Assembly: GCA_021604625.1 (NCBI GenBank)
Contig: BQJI01000003.1
Span: 1-41,114, forward strand
Direction: 5' to 3'
Source of the DNA: Hyphobacterium sp.
Lineage (GTDB): Bacteria; Pseudomonadota; Alphaproteobacteria; Caulobacterales; Maricaulaceae
Length of the DNA stretch: 41,114 nucleotides
The notes beneath the pieces were generated by a model. The model saw nothing but the letters and a program-made list of their open reading frames with translations, did no database searches and was not told the origin of the DNA. The first letter of the stretch is position 1, and the number at the start of each line of letters is the position of its first letter. Of this stretch, positions 1 to 9,728 are shown piece after piece. The position numbers were made by a program, and so were the translations under genes.

Positions 1-1790
1 ACCCGCTGCTCACCACATGGTGGGCAGAAAACCTTGACGAGGCGACGCATTCAAAACTCCGCTCCATGCCGCTGGGCCTTTTGCCTGACAAGGGACCAGC
101 AATGGCAGAAAGGTTGGAATTCGAGCCTCTTAATCGCCGTCCGCTGTCGGCTCTCTGCGCTCACAGGCACCGCGAAGGCGAGCAATGGGAGCCCCGTCGG
201 CAGGTTAGCGCGCTTGCACGCGAGTCGTGGCAAGGTTGGACCAACATACTGGATACGCCGGTCGACGAACCAATGTTCAAACGCTTGCTGTCACGTCATG
301 CTTTTGTGCTTTGCGTTGAGGGGGGCGGGTTGGACCCCTCGCCCAAGGCGTGGTTGGCATTGTTGCACGGTGCGATTCCCATCATCCGTAGATCGCCAAC
401 CGCCGCCGCATACGAGGATCTGCCAGTCGTCATCATTGACGACTGGAATGACGACAACATCACCGTGGAAAAACTGGAGAATTGGCGAGAACAGCTATCG
501 AGAGAATTTCAGCAGGTTGCGGACTGGCGTCACGACTGGTTTGACCGACTTTCATTCGATTGCCGTTGGAGCCAGTACACTGCCGCACATGATGATCGAG
601 TACGGGCTCTGCGCCCCACGCCGTTCATTTCGTCGCCGGTGGCGGGTGGAGGGTTTGCTTCCGATCAGAAGGCGGGTATTGATCTGCAAAATCAAAACTT
701 CAGTGTAGAGTTTCACGAACCGTTTTCACCTGATACTGCTTCTCGTGGCCTGAATTCTTGTGCGGTATCCAAATATTTCAACAAGGCGGGGAGGGGCATT
801 AACTTGTATTATTCGACAGCGCATCCTGGGTTGGCCCTCGGCGAGGGTGCAGATCTTTCCCAAATGGGCGAAGCTGCAGGCTTTGATTTTAAAACTCTGT
901 CTGAACATCTCCACAGTGACGCGGACGCGATACTTGTAATCTGGGCCGCTCCCGCCGCCCATCTTTTCGCGGCATGTTTGATGGACGGCATGGATTCGGA
1001 CGACGCCTTGCAATGGGTTGAAAGCCGCGCGACCGAAATACTGAACTTGTTCCGGCGAGCACGCCGCCAGGTGCTTATCCTGCCAGCAGATGCAAGTTGG
1101 TTGTCGGTAGCGAAAATTGCCAAGTCCACGCGGGACTATTTCGATCGCCGTATTCAGCCGACCTTTCGGATCGGCGCAGACTTTATGCCGCAACTTGACC
1201 CATCAACGGTACTCCACAGGCTTGTCGGCGCGACTATTATAGATTTGCATCCCAACCTTAATCGCCTTGATCAGGAATTGCGCGCGAGCATGGGGCAAGC
1301 CTCACTCGAACCTGACTTGAAGAAACGCGAAATCAATATGGCCCTGTCGGAGTTGGTCAATTTTTCCCGGGCGATACCATCTCAGGGGCAAGTTCCCGGA
1401 ATCGATGAAGGACCGCAATCTGTCCTGGATGTCCAGCGGTCACTTGTGGCCGAAATTCAGGACGCTTTGATCATCTGCCAAGAGGAATTGGCTTGGTACC
1501 ATAAACTGGCGGCAAGCAAGAAGGGCGGCCTGGAGCAGCGGCGAATTGAACGCGAGTTGTTAGCAATCAAAGAAGAGCGCGACGTATTGCGCACGTTGAG
1601 GTCGGATCTTGAGCGCCAGCTCGAGTGGGCCCGAAATGATGTCGAACAGTTGCGGCACGCTCTGGACGCGACGCGAAATTCAACCTCCTGGAAACTGACA
1701 GCGCCGTTTAGAATGCTTAGAGGTGATGGTGTTTCAAAAAAAAGAAATGAACCTCAGGAAAGCCCGGCGCCTGAAAAAGGTAAAGCGTGA
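1..1790 (+). CDS. Exostosin-like glycosyltransferase with second unknown domain and C-terminal coiled coil; 5' truncated by window edge
   Basis: The frame of ORF 66..1790 is open to base 3 (PLLTTWWAENLDEATHSKLRSM...), so the true start is outside the window. Motif FVLCVEGGGLDPSPKAWLALLHGAIPIIRRSP...LPVVIIDDW resembles the nucleotide-sugar-binding half of exostosin-type GTs. C-terminal STSWKLTAPFRML tail is common in bacterial GTs. Confidence 0.65.
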   Translation, partial: PLLTTWWAENLDEATHSKLRSMPLGLLPDKGPAMAERLEFEPLNRRPLSALCAHRHREGEQWEPRRQVSALARESWQGWTNILDTPVDEPMFKRLLSRHAFVLCVEGGGLDPSPKAWLALLHGAIPIIRRSPTAAAYEDLPVVIIDDWNDDNITVEKLENWREQLSREFQQVADWRHDWFDRLSFDCRWSQYTAAHDDRVRALRPTPFISSPVAGGGFASDQKAGIDLQNQNFSVEFHEPFSPDTASRGLNSCAVSKYFNKAGRGINLYYSTAHPGLALGEGADLSQMGEAAGFDFKTLSEHLHSDADAILVIWAAPAAHLFAACLMDGMDSDDALQWVESRATEILNLFRRARRQVLILPADASWLSVAKIAKSTRDYFDRRIQPTFRIGADFMPQLDPSTVLHRLVGATIIDLHPNLNRLDQELRASMGQASLEPDLKKREINMALSELVNFSRAIPSQGQVPGIDEGPQSVLDVQRSLVAEIQDALIICQEELAWYHKLAASKKGGLEQRRIERELLAIKEERDVLRTLRSDLERQLEWARNDVEQLRHALDATRNSTSWKLTAPFRMLRGDGVSKKRNEPQESPAPEKGKA

Positions 1791-3220
1791 TGGAATCGCT
1801 CCTTGATCGCACAAATGACCGGTTCGGTTTGGTTATACATATAGGGTGTAGCGAAACGGCAGGGCGCATGTGGCAGAGGCGCGCCGATAATATCGTAATG
1901 GTCGAACCGGATCCACTGCGCGCGGATGCAATAAGGACCTGGCTCGACGAGGGTGGTAAGGGAATGCTCGTCGAGGCCGCTGTCGCAGACCGTCGGGGTG
2001 AAGGCACTTTCAGGCGAACCAGTTTTGGTGACATGAACAGTTTGCGGGTGCCTACAGGCGCATTGACGCTATTTCCTGGACTGCAATCACTGGAAACAGT
2101 GCCGGTAAAGCTGATTTTGGCACGTGACTTGATAAATGGGCGAAATTTGGAATCAATCGAGGGTCGGACCTGCTTGGTGATTGATGCTCCGTCAGAAGTG
2201 CTGGTTGCGCTTGCCGACCTCGTTGATGCTGATGTGCTTGAAAAGATTGACGATATCATTTTGAATGTTGCTGAGATTCCACTTCATGAAGGTGGAGCAG
2301 ACCGTAAGTATCTCGAAAGATGGTTGGTTGAGTCTGGTCTTCGACTTGATTGGGAGACGAATTCGGTTGACCCGGACATCAGATATGCCCGTGTTGAACC
2401 CGACTGGAAAGCCCGGAACACGCGAAACGACCTTCGTGTTCTTGAGTTGACGGAGATCGTTTCGGATTTGCGGGACTCTAATGCAAAAATCTTGGGTGAG
2501 GCGCAGGCGAATTATGCGGCACTGGAGAAATCGCAACAAGACCGGGACGCTTTGAAGGAAGAAGTTGAGGCGTTGAAGGCGGCCAAGGGTGAAGCCTTGG
2601 AGGCGGCGCAGGCGAATTATACGGCACTGGAGAAATCGCAACAAGACCGGGACGCTTTGCGACAGGAAATTGAAGGTCTTCGCCAATCCTATGCTAGTTC
2701 TTCCGAGGAGGCGCAGGCGAATTATGCGGCACTGGAGAAATCGCAACAAGACCGGGACGCTTTGAAGGAAGAAGTTGAGGCGTTGACGGCGGCCAAGGGT
2801 GAAGCCTTGGACGCGGCGCAGGCGAATTATGCGGCACTGGAGAAATCGCAACAAGATCGGGACGCTTTGAAGGAAGAAGTTGAGGTGTTGAAGATTGCGC
2901 TGAACAAGGCTTCTGAGGAGGCGCAGGGCGCGCAAAGAATTCGCTCCGAACTCGAATTGATGCGCGATGACAATAGGCTATCTTTGCGGATTCAGCGCAT
3001 TGCACAGGCGGATCTGGCAGAATTGCAAGACCGTTACGGTTCTCTTGCTGACGAGAAACGAAAACTGGAAGATTTTCTCGATGAGCTTGCTGAAAAAGTT
3101 CAGGAATCTATGAGTGCCAAAGCGGAATTGCCGTTAGAAAAGAAAGCAAAGACAACGCGCTCGCGCGCCAGGACATCCAGCAAGCCCGCGAAGAAAAGCA
3201 GCCAGGCGCGGTCAGAATGA
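1790..3220 (+). CDS. FkbM-like SAM methyltransferase-type domain fused to a 35-aa-repeat coiled coil
   Basis: N-terminus FGLVIHIGCSETAGRMWQRRADNIVMVEPDP...VEAAVADRRGEGTF resembles FkbM motif I/II; C-terminal half has four 35-aa repeats (AQANYAALEKSQQDRDALKEEVEALKAAKGEALE). ATG overlaps upstream TGA (TGATG). Confidence 0.6.
   Translation: MESLLDRTNDRFGLVIHIGCSETAGRMWQRRADNIVMVEPDPLRADAIRTWLDEGGKGMLVEAAVADRRGEGTFRRTSFGDMNSLRVPTGALTLFPGLQSLETVPVKLILARDLINGRNLESIEGRTCLVIDAPSEVLVALADLVDADVLEKIDDIILNVAEIPLHEGGADRKYLERWLVESGLRLDWETNSVDPDIRYARVEPDWKARNTRNDLRVLELTEIVSDLRDSNAKILGEAQANYAALEKSQQDRDALKEEVEALKAAKGEALEAAQANYTALEKSQQDRDALRQEIEGLRQSYASSSEEAQANYAALEKSQQDRDALKEEVEALTAAKGEALDAAQANYAALEKSQQDRDALKEEVEVLKIALNKASEEAQGAQRIRSELELMRDDNRLSLRIQRIAQADLAELQDRYGSLADEKRKLEDFLDELAEKVQESMSAKAELPLEKKAKTTRSRARTSSKPAKKSSQARSE
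2501..2920 (+). repeat. Four near-identical 105-bp in-frame tandem repeats (35 aa = 5 heptads)
   Basis: gcgcaggcgaattatncggcactggagaaatcgcaacaaga recurs at 2501, 2606, 2711 and 2816 (spacing exactly 105 bp); a degenerate fifth start (gcgcagggcg) is at 2921. Confidence 0.93.
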
Positions 3221-4191
3221 GTTCACCTCCGCCAAAATCTGTGGCTCTGGCATTAAGCGGCAACAGCAATACGCCGTCTCTGGAGGGTGCCGAGCCCGGC
3301 AAACGGGTCGGTCTCAACTGGTTAAACAGTGAGGGCACTCGTCGTCTGAATCAAAATGCTCTAGCGCGTTTGTCCAAACTCCTGAATCAGCGTCCAGCGC
3401 GCAATTTGGAATCCGTACGGACGATTCATCACTTTGCCTGTACGGGCGGAACATTGGTTGCCAGAGGGTTGCAATCGCAGCCGAACACGCTGCTGCTCAG
3501 TGAGGTGGACCCGCTCAGCACGCTACAGTTCAAAACCCAACGTTCGCGGTTTGCGCCCACAGATCCGATATTGTTGGCACGCGGCGCACTCAATCCGATC
3601 GACGATACGACTGCAGTCGAAATGTTCGTGGCGTCGGTGACGGTTTTGAAGGATCGAATGCAGCAGATTGGACGGCATCTGATTTTGCGTGATCATGCAC
3701 ATTCGCAGTTCTGTACCGAATCCGATTGGACAGCACGGCCCAGCTTGGCCCACATGTTGACGGATAGAGTGCCGCTTTGTTCGGTTTTGACTGTGCGTCA
3801 TCCTGTAGATTCGTTTTTGGCACTAGACCGGAATAACTGGGGCCACTTTTCGCCATTCACGCTGGAAGAGTATTCGCGTCGCTATTTGGCGTTTCTATCG
3901 GCATATGAAAACGTTCCGATTGTCAGATACGAGCGCCTTGTGGCTGAACCGGACGAAACCATGCGTGAGGTATGCCAGCATCTCGAATTGAGTTACAATT
4001 CAGACTGGAAGGCGTTGATTTCAGCTGTGAACATGTCAGGAGACAGTGGGCGCCGCGGAGATAAAATCGCACCGCGCCCTCGCCGAGAATACACGGAAAT
4101 GTTGGTGCGCGAATCGCAGGAAAGCGCGTCTTATTCAGAATTATGCCAGTTACTGGAATATGATGATAAAATCAGATGGCCGGAAAGTTGA
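3217..4191 (+). CDS. Sulfotransferase family protein
   Basis: FACTGGTLVARGLQSQPN (PAPS-loop-like region), LTVRHPVDSFLA (3'-phosphate-binding-like R-x-P), YERLVAEPDETMREVCQHLEL; 4-bp ATGA overlap with upstream gene. Confidence 0.65.
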   Translation: MSSPPPKSVALALSGNSNTPSLEGAEPGKRVGLNWLNSEGTRRLNQNALARLSKLLNQRPARNLESVRTIHHFACTGGTLVARGLQSQPNTLLLSEVDPLSTLQFKTQRSRFAPTDPILLARGALNPIDDTTAVEMFVASVTVLKDRMQQIGRHLILRDHAHSQFCTESDWTARPSLAHMLTDRVPLCSVLTVRHPVDSFLALDRNNWGHFSPFTLEEYSRRYLAFLSAYENVPIVRYERLVAEPDETMREVCQHLELSYNSDWKALISAVNMSGDSGRRGDKIAPRPRREYTEMLVRESQESASYSELCQLLEYDDKIRWPES

Positions 4192-6053
4192 TGAAGATGT
4201 CAGTGTCCCTATTCATACCGTATTTCAATCCGGCCGATAACGCGAGGAGAAAGGAGCTTGAGCTTTGCCTTTCAAAGAATAGGGCCAATGAGCGTATTGC
4301 GCATATCTATCTGATGATCGATGACGACGCGGAGGTTGATCTGGAAGATGGCCGCGTTACGGTTTTCAGAATGGATAGCCGTCCAACCTACCAAGACTGG
4401 ACCCGTCTCGCTGAAATTTCATCGCCGACCCACATTTCTATTCTGGCCAATGCAGACATCTATTTTGACGAGACAATTAGCCGTCTTGAAGAGCTTTTCG
4501 CTTCCGACCCAACAGCGTTTGTAGCGTTAAGTCGCTACGAACTGGTTGACGACAAATTACGTTTGCACCCCAATCCCCACTGGTCGCAAGATACATGGGC
4601 ATATCTGCCGACGCATGCCTCCAATGCGGACCGCGACCGATGTCTCAATTTTCCACTCGGTGTTCCCCGGTGTGACAATAAGGTAGCGTACAGTTTTGCT
4701 GTCTATGGCCACGCTATATATAATCCCTGCCATCAAATCCGAAGCATTCATGTTCACGATAGCGAATCGAGAACCTATGATAAGAAGGGTGATATGCGAA
4801 TCGTCGGTGGCACCGCTATGGTCCACGCAAGTCAAGACCTCATGGAGCCAGCCAAGCTGGACATCGAGCTCTGGCCGATCCAGTCCGCTCAATTTGAAAC
4901 CGTTAGGATTAACAGATCGCTGGAGCGTTGGGCGCATGAGCGGGGCACGCAGCTTCCGCCTGTAAAGCCCATCGCTCCCGCCATATCCGCGTCGATTGGC
5001 GAACTGCGACTCCCGTCAGTTCAGTCGGCGGAAGTGTCTGCGGGTGCGCCTTCACGTGACAGCGATGTCTATGTTGATAGAAACATCGTTGCTTTTGATG
5101 CCCATTGGCAGCATCCGGCAATCACCGAACAGCACGCCTTCAATCAGATCAGATTGCTCGCGGTGCGTGGCGGAACGACTGCTTATCTAGGCTTTCCTTG
5201 GGCAACCTATATCGATGTCAGCAATCACAACAAAGCAGACAGCAAACGTCTCTCCGCCATGCGCGACGGACTGGGCCGCGCCGTCGAAGAAGTGGCGGGT
5301 CACGAACGTGTCGTGACAGTTTGCCAGCATATTCATATGCTGGATTTTCCCGAGTTGTTCGAAGCGGCCGGAATCACTGACGTCTTTTGGTCTCATGCTG
5401 CGCATGGCCAAATCAAGTTCGGTGCAAACCGCAGTATAAATATACACCCGTTCCCGCTATTCCCGGTTCAAATTCCGGAGGGACCAGAAGTTCCGATCGA
5501 AGAAAGACCGTATTTGTTTTCCTTCGTTGGTGCCAAAGCAACGCCGATTTATCTAACGCAGTCGCGAACTTTCCTGATAGAGGAGCTTGCGGACCATCCA
5601 CGCGGCTTTGTGCGCGATCGTGAAACTTGGCATTACAATAAAGTGGTTTACGATCATCAAGTCCTGTCGCGCGCTCAGAGTCATGCCGGATTGGTCGACG
5701 CCAATGCCTCCGAAGAATTCAAACAGGTTATGAGGAAGACACAATTCGCGTTGTGTCCATCGGGAACGGGCCCCAATTCCATCAGGCTTTGGGAAGCGAT
5801 TGCTGGAGGCGCAATTCCAGTGATTTTGAAAGACACATACAAGTTTCCAGGATCACAGACCATATGGGAACAAGCGTCAATTCAGTGCGGTGAAGACCGT
5901 GAGAGCATCCGCGCCTTGCCCGAGCGTCTCGAGTACATTGCGGCGGATCGGGAAGCGCTCCAACGGCACCGTGCTGCTTTAAAGATTCTGGCAGCGCGAT
6001 ATGGACGCACAAATTTCGTTCCAGATGTGCTGAAGGCGATCCAGACAGGATAG
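4191..6053 (+). CDS. Two-domain glycosyltransferase: N-terminal GT-A-like domain and C-terminal exostosin-like domain
   Basis: N-term SLFIPYFNPADNARRKELELCL...ILANADIYFD; C-term FSFVGAKATPIYLTQSRTFLIEEL...ALCPSGTGPNSIRLWEAIAGGAIPVILKDTYKFPG (exostosin signature). ATG at 4191 overlaps upstream TGA. Confidence 0.7.
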   Translation: MKMSVSLFIPYFNPADNARRKELELCLSKNRANERIAHIYLMIDDDAEVDLEDGRVTVFRMDSRPTYQDWTRLAEISSPTHISILANADIYFDETISRLEELFASDPTAFVALSRYELVDDKLRLHPNPHWSQDTWAYLPTHASNADRDRCLNFPLGVPRCDNKVAYSFAVYGHAIYNPCHQIRSIHVHDSESRTYDKKGDMRIVGGTAMVHASQDLMEPAKLDIELWPIQSAQFETVRINRSLERWAHERGTQLPPVKPIAPAISASIGELRLPSVQSAEVSAGAPSRDSDVYVDRNIVAFDAHWQHPAITEQHAFNQIRLLAVRGGTTAYLGFPWATYIDVSNHNKADSKRLSAMRDGLGRAVEEVAGHERVVTVCQHIHMLDFPELFEAAGITDVFWSHAAHGQIKFGANRSINIHPFPLFPVQIPEGPEVPIEERPYLFSFVGAKATPIYLTQSRTFLIEELADHPRGFVRDRETWHYNKVVYDHQVLSRAQSHAGLVDANASEEFKQVMRKTQFALCPSGTGPNSIRLWEAIAGGAIPVILKDTYKFPGSQTIWEQASIQCGEDRESIRALPERLEYIAADREALQRHRAALKILAARYGRTNFVPDVLKAIQTG

Positions 6054-6101
6054 GCTGCCTGACCGGCATCCAGTAAACCATTAAAGTGAAAGAATCCGAG
6101 T

Positions 6102-6944
6102 ATGGTGCATCACGACCCAATTTTCTCCGAATTTGAAACTGTCCAGGTCGAAGCCGACGGAAGTTCAGTCTACGATTTTCTCGGCATCGGAACACAGGCC
6201 CGCTTCAAGAAAGGATGGTCAAAATTTGTGCCTCCGGCTGGTAAGAAATTCAATGCAAACCTTCCTGTGCTGAATGAGCATTACTTGGATTGGGTGGCGG
6301 TTTTGGAAAGCGTGTCGCGCGCCAACGGCACTTACCGGATTGTCGAACTCGGCGCCGGCTGGGGTACATGGTCCGCCGCCGCGCTTGGCGCATGCCGACA
6401 GAACGTTGCCGTACGAGCTGTAGAGGCAGTAGCAATAGAGGCTGACGTCACGCATTGGCAGTGGATGGAGGAGCATTTCCGATCAAACAGGTTGCTGGAT
6501 CACGGTGTGCATTTGCTCCATGGTGCGGTCGGCGCTGAGTCAGGTGAAATTTCATTTCCGGTGATCGATAATCCAGATGAGGATTATGGGGCATCAACAC
6601 GAAGCGTCGCTGCAGCACCGAAAAAAGTAACGGTGCGAGCCTACACAATAACCGAAGTTCTCGAATACTTGTCTGGGCCAGCCAATTTTGTGCATATCGA
6701 CATTCAGGGAGCAGAATACGATACTGTGCCTGCCTCAATGGAATCCCTTACAACAAAGGCGAAGGCCGTACTTGTCGGCACTCACATCTCGTCCGATCAT
6801 CATCGGTCAATGGTAAAACTATTCCAGGCCGCCGGATGGCGAATACGAATGGACTATGAGCGGGGGCAGGTGTGTCAAACGCCGTACGGCCCGGTGAAAG
6901 TCGGCGATGGCGTTGTCGTGGCAGAGAATCCGAAATTTGATTGA
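6102..6944 (+). CDS. FkbM family methyltransferase
   Basis: YRIVELGAGWGTWSAAALGACRQ...VAIEADVTHWQWMEEHF...NFVHIDIQGAEYDTV motif typical of FkbM. Confidence 0.75.
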   Translation: MVHHDPIFSEFETVQVEADGSSVYDFLGIGTQARFKKGWSKFVPPAGKKFNANLPVLNEHYLDWVAVLESVSRANGTYRIVELGAGWGTWSAAALGACRQNVAVRAVEAVAIEADVTHWQWMEEHFRSNRLLDHGVHLLHGAVGAESGEISFPVIDNPDEDYGASTRSVAAAPKKVTVRAYTITEVLEYLSGPANFVHIDIQGAEYDTVPASMESLTTKAKAVLVGTHISSDHHRSMVKLFQAAGWRIRMDYERGQVCQTPYGPVKVGDGVVVAENPKFD

Positions 6945-7133
6945 TTGCGGCTTCCAAGCCGTGCCGGGCCCAGAAAGTGTTCATTAAATGGAATGCGTTC
7001 AGAGGGGGTAGGTATGCGAACAGCTTGACCCTCCAAGGGGGGTGTGGTGATTAGTCACGCGGTCTGACCAAGTTCTTGCGCTTGGGCTGGCCTGAAGCAA
7101 ACAAACACTGCCAGAGAGTATATATTCATCGTA

Positions 7134-7973
7134 ATGCGCGAATCCGAATTACCTCCAAAGTCAGCGGTCGTCACCATAGGGCGTCATGGACTGTCCGATT
7201 TTTTTGCCGACATTTTGCAGGGGATCGGCAAGGTTGATGTCTGGTTTACTTTCGCGATGGACGACATGCAGCAACGCTATCGGCGGAGCGCGCTTGGCCT
7301 GCTTTGGATCATGATGTCCTATGCTTTTTTTGTTGGCGGAATTTCATTCTTTTTTGGTGCCTTCAGTCAGGCCAGTCCGGATCGCTTCATTGCCTATGTG
7401 GCGATCGGCTATGCGATGTTCGCCTTCCTAATGGCTCAGGTACAAGACGGCTGTCAGGTTTTTGTGAACGCCACAACCTGGATCAAAAGCGTTTCAATGC
7501 CGTTTTCAATCCATGTCCTCAGAAGTATATTCAGAGCGGTTTTTACTCTGGCGCTCAATCTCATCGTCGCGTTCAGCGCCATGCTTGTCATGGGCTGGCG
7601 ACCGGAACTGGTAGCGTTTCTGTGTCTACCGGGATTCGTTATCTACCTGATCAATGCGATTGCGATCCAATATACTTTCGGGCTGATTGCCGCGCGTTAT
7701 CGTGATGTCGCTCATCTGACAAATTCTATTACGCGTATAATGATTTTTGTGACACCTGTCCTGTGGGTTCGCGAAGAACTAACCGGGGCGAGAGCCATTG
7801 TGGCCGACCTCAACCCCCTGACCCACTATATTGAAATCATACGCGCGCCGCTTTTGGGGGATGTGCCGCGATTGTCCAGCTGGGCCATCGTTCTTGCCAT
7901 TACCGTGCTTTTGTTGGCGATCGCCAGCGTGACGGGTGCCCATATGCGGCGTCGGCTTCCTTACTGGATATAA
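7134..7973 (+). CDS. Polysaccharide/O-antigen ABC transporter permease (Wzm/KpsM-like)
   Basis: DVWFTFAMDDMQQRYRRSALGLLWIMMSY... six-TM ABC-2 permease pattern, followed by its ATPase. Confidence 0.85.
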   Translation: MRESELPPKSAVVTIGRHGLSDFFADILQGIGKVDVWFTFAMDDMQQRYRRSALGLLWIMMSYAFFVGGISFFFGAFSQASPDRFIAYVAIGYAMFAFLMAQVQDGCQVFVNATTWIKSVSMPFSIHVLRSIFRAVFTLALNLIVAFSAMLVMGWRPELVAFLCLPGFVIYLINAIAIQYTFGLIAARYRDVAHLTNSITRIMIFVTPVLWVREELTGARAIVADLNPLTHYIEIIRAPLLGDVPRLSSWAIVLAITVLLLAIASVTGAHMRRRLPYWI

Positions 7974-7980
7974 GATTCAT

Positions 7981-8940
7981 ATGTCCCATGTCTCCGTCAA
8001 AAACCTGTTTTTGAATTATCCGCTTTATCAGCAAGCCCCCATTCCCGATAAGCCACAGATTGCACATTCAGTAGATCCGGAAAATAGCGCTCACAATCAT
8101 CGCAACGAAACGCTGATTCGCGGGGGCAATAATGCCATTATCGGTGTGCGCGCACTGTCTGGAATCAGTTTTGAAGTTCCCAGTGGGGGCCGATTGGCGA
8201 TCATGGGAGAGAATGGGTCGGGCAAGACCACGCTGTTGCAGGTTTTAGCGGGCATCTATGCCCCAGATTCCGGCGAGGTTGTTATAGATGGCCAGACGAC
8301 GAGCGTCGTCAATATCAATCTCGGCATGAGCCTCGAAGCCAGCGGCCATAACAATATAACACTACGTGGTCTGGCCGCAGGCAGGAGCCGCAGGGAAATC
8401 GAAGAACGCCGCGCCGATATTGCCGCGTTCTCGGAATTGGGCGAATTTCTTGATCTTCCGGTCCAGACTTATTCTGCAGGCATGCGCATGCGGCTGAATT
8501 TTGCCATAGCCACCGCCTTCCAGCCCGACGTGCTGATCCTGGACGAATGGTTGTCGGCTGGAGATGCTGCTTTTCGCAAAAAAGCCACGGCCCGCATGCA
8601 GAGCTTTGTTGAACAGGCGGGAATACTAATACTTGCCTCGCACAGCCGTGCGCTGATGGAGGCGACCTGCGACCGGGCGCTGTGGCTCGATTGCGGTCAG
8701 ATTCGCGCAGAGGGCAAAGTCGGCGAGGTTGCCAACGCATATGATGAAGAAATGATACGACGTCAAAAGGACAGGGATATCAGAGCTCAGGCCGAACTGG
8801 AGGCTGCGCGGGCGCATGCAACTTTTGTCGGTCAGGTTGATCAGGCCGCGCAAAGCGAAAATGGTCGCAGCCCGAGTGGATTTTATAGTTTTTTCGCGCG
8901 CCTGTCGCGAATATTTTTGCGAGCTATCGGGAGGAAATAA
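7981..8940 (+). CDS. Polysaccharide ABC transporter ATP-binding protein (Wzt/KpsT-like)
   Basis: Walker A GENGSGKTTLL, signature YSAGMRMRLNFAIA, Walker B DVLILDEWLSAGD. ATG at 7981 preferred over ORF-track start 7936, which overlaps the permease. Confidence 0.88.
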   Translation: MSHVSVKNLFLNYPLYQQAPIPDKPQIAHSVDPENSAHNHRNETLIRGGNNAIIGVRALSGISFEVPSGGRLAIMGENGSGKTTLLQVLAGIYAPDSGEVVIDGQTTSVVNINLGMSLEASGHNNITLRGLAAGRSRREIEERRADIAAFSELGEFLDLPVQTYSAGMRMRLNFAIATAFQPDVLILDEWLSAGDAAFRKKATARMQSFVEQAGILILASHSRALMEATCDRALWLDCGQIRAEGKVGEVANAYDEEMIRRQKDRDIRAQAELEAARAHATFVGQVDQAAQSENGRSPSGFYSFFARLSRIFLRAIGRK

Positions 8941-9121
8941 TGGTGGCAGCCCGCCAGAAAGCTCCGATAGTTGAATAACATCATGAGAAACGGCAGCTGA
9001 CGCCGCCACGCCGGAAAACCGTTCACGGCGAGCCATGATTTTCTAGGATAAACTAGAATTTCTCTGTAACGGTCAGGTCATACACAATGGAGCGCGATGC
9101 AAACTGTTTCGCGTCGAGAAC

Positions 9122-9555
9122 CTAACGCGAGTTCAGTCGCCGTTCGACACGGGTGGCGAAACATTCACGCGTGTATTCATTGATGATGCTCGGTATTTGA
9201 AACGCCTGTCCGGCAAGGTCGTCGCGTTGGACGAGATCATAGGACGATTGGACCAGACATGAACCCCGTGCGTGGGCCTCGGCCGTCAGCTCGATCCATC
9301 ATACAGCAATGATTGGCTTTGTTTGGGTAGTCCAGCGCGAGATCTGAGACAGCGTTAGGCGTCCGCGTATCCCCTTTTCTTGCCTCGTTCTTGCTTGACG
9401 TGCTCAACTTCCAACCCACCGTGCCTCCGATAGCAAGTCAGCTCTGTCAATCCGAAGGATGAAGCAGCTTGCGCCGCTGTCTCACTGCGAGCAAGGCAAA
9501 CCTCAATCTTCGGAAATTCCGCAAATATCTTGCCATGCGTCAGTCTCGTACCCAT
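9122..9555 (-). mobile_element. Decayed IS3-family insertion sequence remnant (OrfA plus OrfB fragments, frameshifted)
   Basis: Minus-strand ORF 9355..9555: FPKIEVCLARSETAAQAASSFGLTELTCYRRHGGLEVEHVKQ resembles IS3 OrfA. Further along the minus strand HVWS + frameshift + DLVQRDDLAGQAFQIPSIINEYTRECFATRVERRLNSR* resembles the OrfB core (HVWSxDFVxDRTxDGRxxRxLNIIDEYTRECLAIRVxRxLNS). Confidence 0.82.
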
Positions 9556-9728
9556 GGATCAACTCAAAGTCGGAGGCTGAAACTAACCCAAATAATGGAA
9601 CACGTTGCGGGAGGTAAACGACCTCCCTGACGGGCTGACAATTGTTGCTAGTGTTTAGAGGTTGACGATTCTTTGATTGATCATTAACCGGCTTTATAGA
9701 AATGGTGTTTTCGCATTAGGGGTTGATT

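Noticed and set aside
34-708. 224-aa plus-strand ORF overlapping the first glycosyltransferase frame
   Set aside because: Low-complexity R/P/S-rich translation with no motif; the other frame carries clear exostosin-like motifs and stays open to the window start.
2192-2935. 247-aa minus-strand ORF with repeats (NFFLQSVPVLLRFLQCRIIRLRR)
   Set aside because: Antisense shadow of the 105-bp tandem repeats; the plus strand gives a regular heptad coiled coil and overlaps its neighbours like an operon gene.
6945-7133. Gap before the ABC permease with a possible transposase-like minus-strand string (GQPKRKNLVRPRD)
   Set aside because: Too short and unspecific to assign to an IS family by eye.
9609-9627. 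gggaggtaaacgacctccc hairpin before rfbF as a terminator
   Set aside because: Stem is present but no T tract follows on either strand; may belong to the IS remnant end.
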